Source: Syntrophomonas sp. UBA5314
GTDB taxonomy: Bacteria > Bacillota > Syntrophomonadia > Syntrophomonadales > Syntrophomonadaceae
Assembly (NCBI GenBank): GCA_002410325.1
Contig: DHRK01000033.1
Location: forward strand, 10,350-74,349
DNA length: 64,000 bases
Direction of reading: 5' to 3'
Position numbers and translations under genes: made by a program. The notes beneath the pieces are model-generated. The model had not been told where the DNA came from and ran no database searches. It saw only the letters and a list, made by a program, of their open reading frames with translations. Below, in pieces: positions 7,593-16,948 of this stretch (position 1 is its first letter; each line of letters opens with the position of its first letter).

Positions 7593-9274
7593 AGCTGGGA
7601 ATCGACTTCGGCACTTCCTACACCAAACTGGCTGGGTGGCAAGACGGGCGGATGCTGGACCTGTTGGGCGGGCGCATGCCTTCTGCAGCCACTTATGTTC
7701 CCGATCTGGATAAGCTTTTTTTCGGCGCTCCGGCTATACAATTGGCAAGCGATCGCAATCTAAGCACCCGCTTCTTCAAATTGCACCTCAAAAGAAACCG
7801 CGGCTTCCAACTGGGTCCCTACCCCTTGGAGGCTTTGCTGTACAGCTTTTTTAGCTTCCTCAATGAGTATTATATTCTCCCTAGGGGGTTTCGGCCGGAC
7901 TCCATTAACCTCTCCATTCCCAACAACTTCGGTTTAAAAAGCCGCCGAGCGCTCATCAGCGCTGCCCAAAAAGCCTTTTCCCTGGACGATATCACATTGC
8001 TTCCCGAACCCCTGGCCGCGATCCTGGGTTACAATTCCGCTCATCCCGATCAGGCTGAAGGCGGGGATTGGCTTATTATCGATGTGGGCGGCGGCACCGT
8101 CGATTTCAGTTTTATGAGCCTTTACCCTGATCAAAACAAAATACTTTTAGAAAGCCAGTTTCAAGTGGGCCATGACGCCTTTTCCGGTTCAGAAGTGGAC
8201 CGCATGGTTTTAAGGCGCTTAATTGCTCCGGCTTTTCAAATGCAGTATGGCATTGATCTGCCCGGGGCTATTTTGAACGAGAGGCTCGAATCCAGCGAAG
8301 AACAATACTGGTTTTACAGATGGATGCAGCTGGCGGAAGATATAAAGATGCAACTGGGTTGCGAAGAAATTGTTAAGTTAACGGTTAATAGCTTTTATGA
8401 GGATTTTGCACTAGACCTATCCTTCCATCAGGATGATTTTAAAGAAGCCGTAAAACCGGTATTTGAACGGCTGCGCCGCTACTGGCGGGAGGGGGTCTAT
8501 GAACGGGCCCGGGCTCTCGGATTGGCGGAAAGTGCGGGTTGGCAGCTTGACGGGATCCTGCTTCTGGGTGGGGGTGCTTTAACCCCCGGCCTGTCCGAAG
8601 AGATCGCCGCTCTATGCCCCGGCGTTCCCGTTATACGTCCCGATACCCCTGATCTTTTCGTAATTAAAGGCCTTTCCTGCTGGCCCGAGTACATCCCGGC
8701 CGGCCGCGTGAATCTTAAAACCATATATCCCTTTCGCTTTTACCGGGAACAAAAATCGAACACCGGTAATCAATTGAAAGAAATACCCTTCGACTCCGCA
8801 CACCTGGAATTGGATTTTGCCGGTCGCTATGAAATCGGCAACCTTTATCCGGATGCACCTGACAATATTTCTGAAGACCCGGAGCGCCTGGTCTTCCGGG
8901 TGTATGAAGCGGCCGAAGAAGACCCCCGGCCTGAACTGGAGCGTTTTATGGACCAGGAGCCGGTACTGGAACTGGACATAGGCAAACAGGAATTGGAGGG
9001 CCCCCTTACCGTCTATTTAGACCTGGCCCATGCCTGCCTGGAGCTTGATAACAATAAGCTGTTAAGCCAAGGTTTACTTCAAGACGATGACGATCTCCTG
9101 CATAAGGTGCGCATCAAACAGCGGGCTGCCTATGACTTGATAAAAGCCTATAAATTTATGGATGAAATGCTGACTGAAGATTATGCCCGGCAGCTGGAAC
9201 ATTATGGGGTGGATGATAGCCAGACCGCTCTTTTTAAAATCCTCTCCCTAATGAAAATATATGGTGATAAATAG
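7589..9274 (+). CDS. Hsp70/actin-fold ATPase with divergent C-terminus
   Basis: 561 residues. The N-terminal part has the ASKHA nucleotide fold: phosphate-1 DFGTSYTKL (residues 5-13), phosphate-2 DVGGGTVDF (from Asp165), the conserved PEPLAAILGY segment near 140, and the adenosine motif LLLGGGALTPGL (around 324-335). The canonical DnaK substrate-binding domain is not recognisable; instead, residues 380-561 hold an acidic beta-rich stretch and a helical tail. This places it with non-canonical bacterial Hsp70-like proteins rather than with DnaK. It is the last gene of a four-gene operon whose three other products are unrecognised. It may drive assembly or remodelling of a complex made by them. 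It converges on a MerR-type gene with a 2-bp gap. Confidence 0.85.
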   Translation: MKLGIDFGTSYTKLAGWQDGRMLDLLGGRMPSAATYVPDLDKLFFGAPAIQLASDRNLSTRFFKLHLKRNRGFQLGPYPLEALLYSFFSFLNEYYILPRGFRPDSINLSIPNNFGLKSRRALISAAQKAFSLDDITLLPEPLAAILGYNSAHPDQAEGGDWLIIDVGGGTVDFSFMSLYPDQNKILLESQFQVGHDAFSGSEVDRMVLRRLIAPAFQMQYGIDLPGAILNERLESSEEQYWFYRWMQLAEDIKMQLGCEEIVKLTVNSFYEDFALDLSFHQDDFKEAVKPVFERLRRYWREGVYERARALGLAESAGWQLDGILLLGGGALTPGLSEEIAALCPGVPVIRPDTPDLFVIKGLSCWPEYIPAGRVNLKTIYPFRFYREQKSNTGNQLKEIPFDSAHLELDFAGRYEIGNLYPDAPDNISEDPERLVFRVYEAAEEDPRPELERFMDQEPVLELDIGKQELEGPLTVYLDLAHACLELDNNKLLSQGLLQDDDDLLHKVRIKQRAAYDLIKAYKFMDEMLTEDYARQLEHYGVDDSQTALFKILSLMKIYGDK

Positions 9275-9276
9275 AC

Positions 9277-9771
9277 TTACGATTTACCCCGTAGCCAGGA
9301 TAACCAGCTTTTTCCCCGCCCCTGCTCCGCCTTCCATAGCTGGAGAAATTCCTCAATTTTTTTCTCGCGTTCCTGATTGCGAAGCTCGATTTTGCTTTCC
9401 AGGCGTTCCACCCTTTCTTCCAGGCGGCGATTGCCTTCCAGCAATTCCTCGTTTTGCTCCAAAATGTGGTGGGTAACCGACAGGATTTCCAGGGCCTCGG
9501 GATTGGCGGGGCGGTGGGCCGCCTGCAGTCCGGTCTCGGCATTCTCTTCGTTGGTTTCCAGGGCCAGTTTGATGGCGGTGGTATTTAAGCCCTTGTTTTT
9601 CAAGGCCAAAACCAGCTTTAAAGTATCCAGATCCGATTCTGTGTAAAGGCGGTCACTGCGTTCATTTCTTTTAATCTTCAGCTTCAAAGCGTTTTCCAGA
9701 TAGCGCAGAGTATGCTGCTCAATACCCAGGATTTCTGCCACCTCACTAATTTTAAAAAATCTTTCTGCCAT
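9277..9771 (-). CDS. MerR-family DNA-binding protein with coiled-coil tail
   Basis: 164 residues from ATG 9771, chosen because AAAGGTGAT lies just upstream; an extension to 9822 lacks a site. The N-terminus is a MerR winged helix-turn-helix (FKISEVAEILGIEQHTLRYL, then RLYTESDLDTLKLVLALK). Residues about 95-150 are a long charged coiled coil (LEERVERLESKIELRNQERE) and there is no Cys-rich effector loop, so it does not look like a metal sensor. The architecture resembles RacA-like or dimer-type MerR proteins. It is convergent with the Hsp70-like operon, so it is not obviously its regulator. Confidence 0.75.
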   Translation of the reverse strand: MAERFFKISEVAEILGIEQHTLRYLENALKLKIKRNERSDRLYTESDLDTLKLVLALKNKGLNTTAIKLALETNEENAETGLQAAHRPANPEALEILSVTHHILEQNEELLEGNRRLEERVERLESKIELRNQEREKKIEEFLQLWKAEQGRGKSWLSWLRGKS

Positions 9772-9965
9772 TGTTATCACCTTTCTCCCCCTCGGTTCAT
9801 AAATTGTTATCAGGTGAGGCAATAAAGTTAAAATCCGGTCACTACAGTAATTCGAACTTAATAACTTTTTATCAGGACTCCCGGTTTACGCTGCAGTTCA
9901 CACGGCCTTCGCAATCTGACAACGAACTTTATTGTGAACCTTTACTTTCCCTTCTCAATCTATAT

Positions 9966-10024
9966 GCTCATATTAAAAATATATGAGCAGGGTCGCTCGC
10001 TTGCCATCGAACGGCCTTTTTTTT
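9966..10024 (+). terminator. Hairpin plus intrinsic terminator upstream of the acetate transporter gene
   Basis: A perfect 8-bp hairpin (9966-9973 with 9981-9988) is followed at once by a 9-bp stem with one mismatch (9991-9999 with 10008-10016) and eight T residues. It stands 180 bp before the transporter start and after no plus-strand gene, because the upstream gene is on the other strand. It could therefore act as a transcription attenuator for the transporter. The 9772-9965 stretch holds nothing else that I can name, and 10025-10200 holds only the leader and a strong ribosome binding site (GGAGGGG). Confidence 0.6.
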
Positions 10025-10200
10025 ATGCATTTTTCTGGCCTGCTAATTTCTCATCATTTCGATTTTCTTGAACCGGCTTAAAGGAATCTTGACGATGGCG
10101 TTGAATTAAGAAAGTTGTGAAACAATTAACTATCACAAGAAAGGAGTGAGTTATAGGTTCTTTATTAGCTTGATATAAAAGTACTGGTAGGAGGGGAAAT

Positions 10201-10812
10201 ATGTCATCTAATGGATCTAAAAGGGAATTAATAACGGTCAATATCAACGATACGACTTCAAACGCAGGATGCCTGGGCTTAATAGGTTTTGGCATGACTA
10301 CGGTACTGCTCAACATTCACAATGCAGGTTTTTTCCCGCTCAATACCATGATAGTAGGTATGGGTATTTTTATGGGTGGACTTGCTCAGATCATCGCTGG
10401 GATAATGGAATGGAAGAAGAATAACACTTTCGGCACCACTGCATTCACTTCTTATGGACTGTTCTGGTTTTCACTGGTCTTTATCTGGTTAATGCCCGCT
10501 CTGGGCAAAGCTCAGGCTCCCTCTGGCGGTGCAATGGCAGCCTATTTCTTTATGTGGGGATTATTTACCTTAGTTATGTTCGTCGGTACACTTAAGGCCA
10601 ATAGAGCCCTGCAGGTTGTTTTCCTTTCCCTGGCCGTGCTTTTCTTCTTGCTTTGTGCTGAAAACGCGGGAGTTGAAATTGGTCACTTCCTTGGATATGA
10701 AGGCATCTTCTGTGGCCTTTCCGCCATTTATGCCGCGCTGGCCCAGGTTCTAAATGAGATGTACGGCAAAGTTGTGTGGCCCATAGGACCAGTAGGTGGA
10801 AGTCAGCACTAA
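10201..10812 (+). CDS. satP: Acetate/succinate transporter, GPR1/FUN34/YaaH (SatP) family
   Basis: 203 residues with six predicted membrane helices after a 20-residue cytosolic N-terminus. The family signature near the first helix (GLIGFGMTT at residues 26-34) and the GGLAQIIAGIMEWKKNNTFG stretch before helix 3 are typical. Members move acetate, and sometimes succinate, across the cytoplasmic membrane with protons. In a fermenting or syntrophic anaerobe an acetate exporter or importer would make sense. GGAGGGG lies 5 bp before ATG. It is monocistronic, with an attenuator-like terminator upstream and hairpins downstream, so expression may be conditional. Confidence 0.88.
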   Translation: MSSNGSKRELITVNINDTTSNAGCLGLIGFGMTTVLLNIHNAGFFPLNTMIVGMGIFMGGLAQIIAGIMEWKKNNTFGTTAFTSYGLFWFSLVFIWLMPALGKAQAPSGGAMAAYFFMWGLFTLVMFVGTLKANRALQVVFLSLAVLFFLLCAENAGVEIGHFLGYEGIFCGLSAIYAALAQVLNEMYGKVVWPIGPVGGSQH

Positions 10813-10862
10813 AAACCTTATTATTCTACTGGCTCTTTAAATTTTAAAAGAAGTGAAGGGAT

Positions 10863-10937
10863 ATCTTAACCGGCTCTACCCGATTAAGATGTTCCACTGG
10901 CGCAAACCCTCGCTAGACTAAGAATAGCGAGGGTTTG
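10863..10937 (+). terminator. Two hairpins after satP
   Basis: ATCTTAA/TTAAGAT arms (10863-10869, 10884-10890) are followed by a perfect 13-bp stem (10903-10915 with 10925-10937). The T-tract after it is broken (GGTTTGTTTA), but position right after the transporter gene supports termination. Confidence 0.65.
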
Positions 10938-11046
10938 GTTTGTTTATTGAACATTGAAAAAAGGTGCGGGGGGCTTTAAAAAACTTACCAGATATACCTG
11001 AACAATTAATGTTGAGCACTTGGGTTACTTATGTTAGACCTTTAAG

Positions 11047-11082
11047 AAACCCGCCAGAAGCATCCAGGCTTTCAAGCGGGTT
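11047..11082 (-). terminator. Terminator of the glucosaminidase gene
   Basis: AACCCGC and GCGGGTT arms (about 11048-11054 and 11076-11082) are followed on the minus strand by TTCTTAAA. It lies 27 bp beyond the stop of the minus-strand gene ending at 11109. The rest of 10938-11046 shows nothing notable. Confidence 0.6.
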
Positions 11083-11108
11083 CTGGTTTTCGGGTTTTGG
11101 GGCCGTTA

Positions 11109-12164
11109 TCAATTAAAAAGCCGCTGGTAATAGTCGTTCAAGATGCTCTCTCCATACCCGGTTCCGGGAACCGCCCAGCGTCCGTTCAGATCAACCCATT
11201 TGGGGCTGACGCCCCTCTTGACCAGGGTGTAGCGCGGGTCTACGATGCTCTTGCCGGCTGGCAGCGGGGCGCTGCAGGCATAAGCGTACAGGTGTTGAAT
11301 CTGGGCCTCAACCCCGTCAGCCGGAGTCCTGAAGAAAGCTCCGTGCATTCCGGTCCGGTAACTCACCCGTATAGGATCGGCTCCATGCAGGTCTTCCTCA
11401 CCCGTGGCCTCGGCTCCCGTAGCCCCCAGCCCGCAGTAGTTGTTTTGCTCGGGCAATACCAGGTTTCCATACTTCCACCACCCGGTCTCTTTGGCCGCCT
11501 GGCAAAAAGCGATGTCTCCCCTTATGCCATATTCCCTGCCGATGCTTATGTACAGACCGGCCAGATCAGGGGCGGATGGATTGTTTTTAAGCTGCAGACT
11601 GCGCAACTGTTCGGCGGTGGCTACCGATTCCCCAAAAATAGTGGTATTTATCAGATTATCAACCGGCTTATCAACTGGCGGATTGTCAGGTGCGCCCGAC
11701 CGGTTTATCAGAACCCTGCGGTTTTTGGCGTCCCAGGTTACGTTGGCGCCCAGACCGGTGCTGATGGCCGCCAGGGGAACCATAGTGCGACCGCCGATTA
11801 TCATGGGAGCCACATCGGAAAACAATTCCCGGTCATCGATAAAGACACGAATAAACGAAGTATCGGATCTCTGCAAGTCCACCTGCTGGATTGGCCCTTT
11901 GGTGCTGATAAGTACTTTTCTACCATTGGGCAGCCACTTTACCTCTGCGCCCAGTCCCGCGCTGATAGCGGCCACCGGCACCAGGGTTCGCCCGTTTTCA
12001 ATGATTGGGGCCACGTCAGAATACAGTTCCTGCCCGTCAATGAATATTCTTATGGTCTGGTCTGCTGCGACCGGCCCCGCTCCCATTATCCCAATGGAAA
12101 TGCACAATAGCAGGACAATCCACAGTTGTCTGGTTCTACTCCTTGCCATATGTCTGTCAGTCAA
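11109..12164 (-). CDS. Secreted peptidoglycan glucosaminidase with two copper-amine-oxidase-type N domains
   Basis: 351 residues: signal peptide (hydrophobic core about 14-30, cleavage near VAA-DQ), then two tandem Cu_amine_oxidN1-type modules (each with IRIFIDGQEL or IRVFIDDREL, a GRTLVPVAAIS or GRTMVPLAAIS motif, and a V-x-W segment), then a GH73/lysozyme-like glucosaminidase domain from about residue 185. The likely catalytic Glu is in AAKETGWWKYG. The stalk modules are common in Clostridia on secreted cell-wall enzymes and probably bind the wall. It should cut N-acetylglucosaminyl bonds in peptidoglycan. TTG at 12164, behind GGGTGGG, is taken as start; ATG 12149 is the alternative. Confidence 0.8.
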   Translation of the reverse strand: MTDRHMARSRTRQLWIVLLLCISIGIMGAGPVAADQTIRIFIDGQELYSDVAPIIENGRTLVPVAAISAGLGAEVKWLPNGRKVLISTKGPIQQVDLQRSDTSFIRVFIDDRELFSDVAPMIIGGRTMVPLAAISTGLGANVTWDAKNRRVLINRSGAPDNPPVDKPVDNLINTTIFGESVATAEQLRSLQLKNNPSAPDLAGLYISIGREYGIRGDIAFCQAAKETGWWKYGNLVLPEQNNYCGLGATGAEATGEEDLHGADPIRVSYRTGMHGAFFRTPADGVEAQIQHLYAYACSAPLPAGKSIVDPRYTLVKRGVSPKWVDLNGRWAVPGTGYGESILNDYYQRLFN

Positions 12165-12446
12165 AAGCCCACCCCCGAATTATGTTTGCGTTTCCACTTT
12201 AATAAATTCTTGCTATTAAGACCAATTCCTGCTTTTTCGTTCGACCTCGGCATGCTCCAGGCTGAAAATTTGGGCCGCTGCAGCAGCCCGTTCTTCAGAA
12301 AGCTTATTTATATTATCGTAATCTTCATTATTCGTCAGTATGGGAAAAAAAAATTGGGAATTGGGAACCACAACCAGACAAGTTTTTTAGCCTCCATGGA
12401 GTATCTTATAAATGTACTCTTTTTTGCCGCTTCGGAGGTCTTTAAA

Positions 12447-14543
12447 ATGGCTAAACTCTGGCATTTTTCGACAGTAATAGGGCGTCTTGCCCCGCTGGGC
12501 TGTATTTTGGGCGCAGCCTTGATTTATCTGTTTCAACCCTGGAATAAGCTTAATATCAGCTTGGATCTTAACCTGCTGGGCTTCTTTGCCTTGCTGGGTC
12601 TGACGGCCCGGTTTGTCCTGAGGCAGTTTAAAAAACGAAACCGGTCCGAATCCATTATTAACCGGTTTTCGCCCCGGGAAAAAAAGAAAGAGGAACCCCT
12701 TCCCGCCGTACCGGGTGAGGAAAATCCGGCGCTGTATCACGCCCTGGTTTTGGAAAACATACCGGAAAGCGTTGTAATACTGGATAAAAACGATCATCTG
12801 GTATATGCCAATCACAAGGCCCATGAAATTTACGATTTAGAAGGCCAAGCAAGCCGGGGGCTGCCCTTGTATCGCAAGTTCGGTTTGAACGAAAACCTGG
12901 TCGGGGAGATCAAAAAACAATTGGATACCGGACATCCCTGGCAGGGAGAACTGCAGCTTCAATTGGACAGCCGCCGCAGGACCTTTATGCATCGTATAGC
13001 AGGCTGCGACGAAAAACTGGGGTCCGATACGGTAATGATAATCTCCACCGATATCAGTGAGTCGGTGGACAATCGAGAAAGGGCGGAAATAGCCAATTAC
13101 ACCAAAACCCAGTTCCTGGCCAATATCAGTCATGAAATACGCACTCCGATGATCGGTATTCTGGGTTCGGTAAGTCTCCTGGAGCAGAGCCGCCTGGACC
13201 GGCAGCAGATGGAGAACATTGCCGTAATTCAGGAATGCGGCGAGCACTTGCTGCGCATCATCAACGATATACTGGATGTATCCAAGATCGAATTGGGCAT
13301 GGAAAGCCTGGCCTACTCCCCCTGCTATTTACAGGATGTCTTCAACCGGGTTATGTCTACGGTCGAGCCCCCGGCCAGAGAGAAAGGGCTCTATATTACC
13401 GCAGAGATCGAAGGAGCCAAGGACCATCCGGTATTGATCGACCACATCAAGTTGCGCCAGATCCTTCTCAATATCTTAAACAACGCCATCAAATTCACAA
13501 TTCAGGGCGGCATTCATATCAGGGCTCAGATCGAAAGCCAGGATGCCCAGGAATACCTGGTTATCAGCATTGCCGACACCGGCATCGGGATAGAACGAGA
13601 TAAACTAGACAGCATTTTTGATCCCTTTACCCAGGCGGACGCTTCCTCTTCCAGGCACTATGGCGGAACCGGTCTCGGTCTGTATGTATGTCAAAAGCAG
13701 GTTGAATTAATGAATGGGGAAATATGGCTGGAAAGTGAAAAAGGATTGGGAACGGTTTTTCATATACGGATTCCGATAGGACTTAATAACGAAAACAGAC
13801 CGTCTGACGGACATGCCCAAGCGGAACCCCTCTTGAACCAGGGGGGTAACAACCTGCTCGCCTTTAACCCGGTACAGATACTGCTGGTTGAGGATAATCG
13901 CGTTAACCGGCGCATTGTATCACAGATGCTCACCAGCTATGGCTTCGAAGTTACCATCGCCCAGCACGGGCTGGAGTGCCTGCGGCTTATGCAAAGCCGG
14001 GGTTTTGACGTAGTTTTGATGGACATGCAGATGCCGGTAATGGACGGCTATGACGCCACCCGTCACATCTGTCAGGATCCCGATTTGAGCCAGGTTCCGG
14101 TTATAGCGATGACAGCTCATGCACTGGCCGGGGACCGGGAAAAATGCTTTCAATGCGGGTGTTCGGACTATATTGCCAAACCCTTTCAAACCGAGGAATT
14201 GATAGCGGTTATTAATAGAAACCTGATGAGCGGCCGGAAGGCTAACCCAGTCTCGGAGGTGCCCTATGAGCAGCTCTTAAACGACCTGATGCCCGAGTTT
14301 ATTGACTGTTTGAGTGATAACCTGCAGGAGCTGCATGGGGCGCTGGATACCGGTGACCTTGAGGCAATTCAGAATATTAGCCATGATATCAAAGGATCAG
14401 CCGGTTTATATGGATTTAAAAGGATCTCTGAACTGGCTGCTCTCATCGAGGCCGCCGCCCGGGAAGGTTTACTACCCAGAGTGCGCATCCTGGCCGTCAA
14501 CCTCAGCCACGTCTATGAGGAACTATACAGCCAGGTCTCCTAA
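12447..14543 (+). CDS. Membrane hybrid histidine kinase with receiver and HPt domains
   Basis: 698 residues from ATG 12447, which has GGAGGTC 8 bp upstream; the frame is open further upstream but that part has no site. Order: two membrane helices (about 8-28 and 38-57), PAS domain (about 95-200), HisKA with His229 in SHEIRTPM, HATPase (ILLNILNNAIKFT, DTGIGI, GGTGLGL), receiver with Asp526 in LMDMQMPVMDGYD, and HPt with His646 in SHDIKGSAG. The full His-Asp-His chain sits in one protein, so only a final response regulator is missing, and none is adjacent. The signal is unknown. The 280 bp before the gene hold an A-rich run (near 12345) and nothing else that I can name. Confidence 0.9.
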   Translation: MAKLWHFSTVIGRLAPLGCILGAALIYLFQPWNKLNISLDLNLLGFFALLGLTARFVLRQFKKRNRSESIINRFSPREKKKEEPLPAVPGEENPALYHALVLENIPESVVILDKNDHLVYANHKAHEIYDLEGQASRGLPLYRKFGLNENLVGEIKKQLDTGHPWQGELQLQLDSRRRTFMHRIAGCDEKLGSDTVMIISTDISESVDNRERAEIANYTKTQFLANISHEIRTPMIGILGSVSLLEQSRLDRQQMENIAVIQECGEHLLRIINDILDVSKIELGMESLAYSPCYLQDVFNRVMSTVEPPAREKGLYITAEIEGAKDHPVLIDHIKLRQILLNILNNAIKFTIQGGIHIRAQIESQDAQEYLVISIADTGIGIERDKLDSIFDPFTQADASSSRHYGGTGLGLYVCQKQVELMNGEIWLESEKGLGTVFHIRIPIGLNNENRPSDGHAQAEPLLNQGGNNLLAFNPVQILLVEDNRVNRRIVSQMLTSYGFEVTIAQHGLECLRLMQSRGFDVVLMDMQMPVMDGYDATRHICQDPDLSQVPVIAMTAHALAGDREKCFQCGCSDYIAKPFQTEELIAVINRNLMSGRKANPVSEVPYEQLLNDLMPEFIDCLSDNLQELHGALDTGDLEAIQNISHDIKGSAGLYGFKRISELAALIEAAAREGLLPRVRILAVNLSHVYEELYSQVS

Positions 14544-14696
14544 CCAGGCCATTCTGCCCGGTTCAGGCATCCTTGACAGTCGATGCTCATCAGAGTATTA
14601 TTTATCCAGCCGTGAAGCCGGACTATTCTGACTATTTGAAGATAAATTAGGACTACGAGCTGTTCCAGCAACAGCTGCCCGGAGAGAGGAGAAGAT

Positions 14697-15527
14697 ATGG
14701 CCATTGCAATTGTAACAGACAGTACTGCCAATATACCGGCCGGTCTCATTGAAAAGTATGCTATAAAAATTGTTCCCCTCAATATCCATATCAAGGATAA
14801 AGTATTTCGTGAAGGTGTGGATATAAGCTGCCAGGACTATTACGAGCTATTGAGGCGCGAACCGATTTTTCCCAAAACATCCCAACCTTCAGCGGGGGAT
14901 TTCCTCAATACCTTTGAATCATACCCCAGTGACTATGAAATACTGGTTATTACCATATCATCTCATTTATCCGGTACTCTGCAATCAGCCGGGACAGCTG
15001 CCGCCATGGCCCCCCAACCGCAGCGGGTAACCCTCGTCGACTCGGAAAGCACCACCATAGGTCAAGGTTTCCTGATCGCCCGGGCCTGTGAGATGATAGA
15101 AAAAGGCTGCTCGTTAAAGGACATTGAACTTGAATTGGAGCGGATCAAGCAGAACAACCGGCTTTTTTTCATTGTCGATAATCTGGAGTACCTGGCCCGG
15201 GGCGGACGCATCAGCCAAATCAGCAAATACATCGGCACCATTCTGCAGATGAAACCCATTCTCCACCTGCACGAGGGTAAAATAGAGCTCTTTGACAAGG
15301 TTCGGACTTCGTCCCGGGCTATAAACCGGATACTGGGAGAAATGAAAAAGGACCTGGTCAATATACAGCAACTGGCGGTCATCCACGTATCAGCTCCTCG
15401 TGAAGCTCTCCAGTTAAAAAGTATGATTGATGAAATCTACCAGCAGGAAGTGGAAATTTACGAAGCGACGCCGGTAATAGGAACGCATGTGGGGCCGGGA
15501 ACTATTGGTCTGGCTTATCATACGTAA
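14697..15527 (+). CDS. DegV family fatty-acid-binding protein
   Basis: 276 residues, full length for the DegV family. The N-terminus MAIAIVTDSTANIP and the pairs SHLSGT (near 88-93) and YLARGGRIS (near 164-172) are the usual lipid-head contact motifs. These proteins bind a fatty acid and in Firmicutes act as FakB subunits that present it to the FakA kinase for acyl-phosphate formation. No fakA is in this window. GAGGAG is 5 bp before ATG. The 153-bp gap from the kinase gene holds no terminator that I can see, so read-through from it is possible. Confidence 0.88.
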   Translation: MAIAIVTDSTANIPAGLIEKYAIKIVPLNIHIKDKVFREGVDISCQDYYELLRREPIFPKTSQPSAGDFLNTFESYPSDYEILVITISSHLSGTLQSAGTAAAMAPQPQRVTLVDSESTTIGQGFLIARACEMIEKGCSLKDIELELERIKQNNRLFFIVDNLEYLARGGRISQISKYIGTILQMKPILHLHEGKIELFDKVRTSSRAINRILGEMKKDLVNIQQLAVIHVSAPREALQLKSMIDEIYQQEVEIYEATPVIGTHVGPGTIGLAYHT

Positions 15528-15549
15528 ATCTAACAAAGCTTAAATCAGG

Positions 15550-15577
15550 AAAACCCTTCGCAAACGCAAAGGGTTTT
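15550..15577. terminator. Bidirectional terminator between degV-like gene and icd
   Basis: AAAACCCTT (15550-15558) pairs with AAGGGTTTT (15569-15577). Both strands give a GC stem ending in TTTT, so it can end the degV-like gene (plus) and icd (minus). Confidence 0.75.
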
Positions 15578-15610
15578 CGCACTTTATTATCTTTATAACA
15601 CAATCCCGTA

Positions 15611-16891
15611 TCACAGATTGCTGATCAGCGCATCGGCAAAGCCGGAGCATTTGACCTCATGGGCGCCTTCCATAAGGCGGGCAAAGTCATAGGTGACCAC
15701 TTTACCGGCAATGGTCTTTTCCATGCTGTTGATAATAAGGCCGGCCGCCTCGTTCCAGCCCAGGTGGCGCAGCATCATCTCCCCGGATAGAATGACCGAG
15801 GAAGGATTCACTTTATCCAGCCCCGCGTATTTGGGCGCCGTGCCGTGGGTGGCTTCAAATATGGCATGTCCGGTCAGGTAGTTGATATTGGCCCCCGGAG
15901 CAATTCCGATTCCGCCTACCTGGGCGGCCAGGGCGTCGGATGCATAATCCCCGTTTAGATTCAGGGTGGCAACCACGTCAAATTCGGTGGGCCTGGTCAA
16001 AATCTGCTGCAGGAAGATATCGGCGATGGCATCCTTGATGATCAACTTGCCCTGCTTCACAGCTTCCTGCTGGGCTTGATCGGCCGCTTTTTCCCCTTCA
16101 GCCTCTTTGATCCGGTCGTATTCATCCCAGGTAAATACCTTATCTTTAAATCTGGTCTCAGCCAGCTCATAGCCCCAGTTCTTAAAAGCCCCTTCGGTAA
16201 ATTTCATGATATTGCCCTTGTGGACCAGGGTTACGCTCTTGCGCTTCATCTTCAAGGCCTCGACAATCGCCGCCTCGATAAGCCGCTTGCTGCCCTCTTC
16301 GGATACGGGCTTTATCCCAATACCCGAGGTTTCAGGAAACCGGATCTTGGACACTCCCAGTTCTTCCCGGAGGAAGGCAATAAGTTTCTTCGCTTCCGGG
16401 GACTGGGCGGGATATTCAATACCGGCGTAGATGTCCTCGGTGTTCTCGCGGAAAATAATCATGTCCACATCCTGAGGGCGTTTGACCGGCGAAGGTACTC
16501 CCGGGAAATAGCGTACCGGGCGCAGGCATACATAGAGGTCCAGCTCCTGGCGCAAAGCTACGTTCAAGGAGCGTATGCCACCGCCGATCGGTGTAGTCAG
16601 AGGTCCTTTGATGGCTATAATGTATTCCCGGATAATGTCCAAGGTCTCCTTGGGCAGCCATTCCCCGGTCAGTTTAAAGGCCTTTTCACCGGCCAGAACT
16701 TCTTTCCAAACAATCGACTTCCGGCCCTGATAGGCCTTGTCTACGGCCGCATCCAGGACCCGGGAGGCCGCCGCCCAGATGTCGGGGCCGGTTCCATCCC
16801 CTTCGATAAAAGGTATAATCGGATGATCGGGGACCTTAAGGACTCCGTTTTCTACCACAATTTTTTCCCCAGTGATGTTGGTCAAATTCAA
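15611..16891 (-). CDS. icd: NADP-dependent isocitrate dehydrogenase
   Basis: 426 residues, the usual length for the bacterial type-I enzyme, which converts isocitrate to 2-oxoglutarate and CO2 in the cytosol. Visible are the substrate loop SLNVALRQELDLYVCLRP, the YFPGVPSP motif, RENTEDIYAGIE, the metal-site Asp cluster NLNGDYASDALAAQVGG, and HGTAPKYAG, whose Lys-Tyr pair marks NADP specificity. TTG 16891 or TTG 16885 starts it behind GGAAGGGG. It lies 57 bp downstream of a homocitrate/Re-citrate-synthase-like gene on the same strand, so both probably belong to one route to 2-oxoglutarate and glutamate. Confidence 0.95.
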   Translation of the reverse strand: MNLTNITGEKIVVENGVLKVPDHPIIPFIEGDGTGPDIWAAASRVLDAAVDKAYQGRKSIVWKEVLAGEKAFKLTGEWLPKETLDIIREYIIAIKGPLTTPIGGGIRSLNVALRQELDLYVCLRPVRYFPGVPSPVKRPQDVDMIIFRENTEDIYAGIEYPAQSPEAKKLIAFLREELGVSKIRFPETSGIGIKPVSEEGSKRLIEAAIVEALKMKRKSVTLVHKGNIMKFTEGAFKNWGYELAETRFKDKVFTWDEYDRIKEAEGEKAADQAQQEAVKQGKLIIKDAIADIFLQQILTRPTEFDVVATLNLNGDYASDALAAQVGGIGIAPGANINYLTGHAIFEATHGTAPKYAGLDKVNPSSVILSGEMMLRHLGWNEAAGLIINSMEKTIAGKVVTYDFARLMEGAHEVKCSGFADALISNL

Positions 16892-16948
16892 TTTCCCCTT
16901 CCTGATTGGTTGCTATATAAAATCCGTCCCCGTTTCCGGGAGGCAATG

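Noticed and set aside
11097..12219. Long plus-strand frames opposite the glucosaminidase gene
   Set aside because: They are antisense shadows; the minus strand has a signal peptide, two known modules and a catalytic domain.
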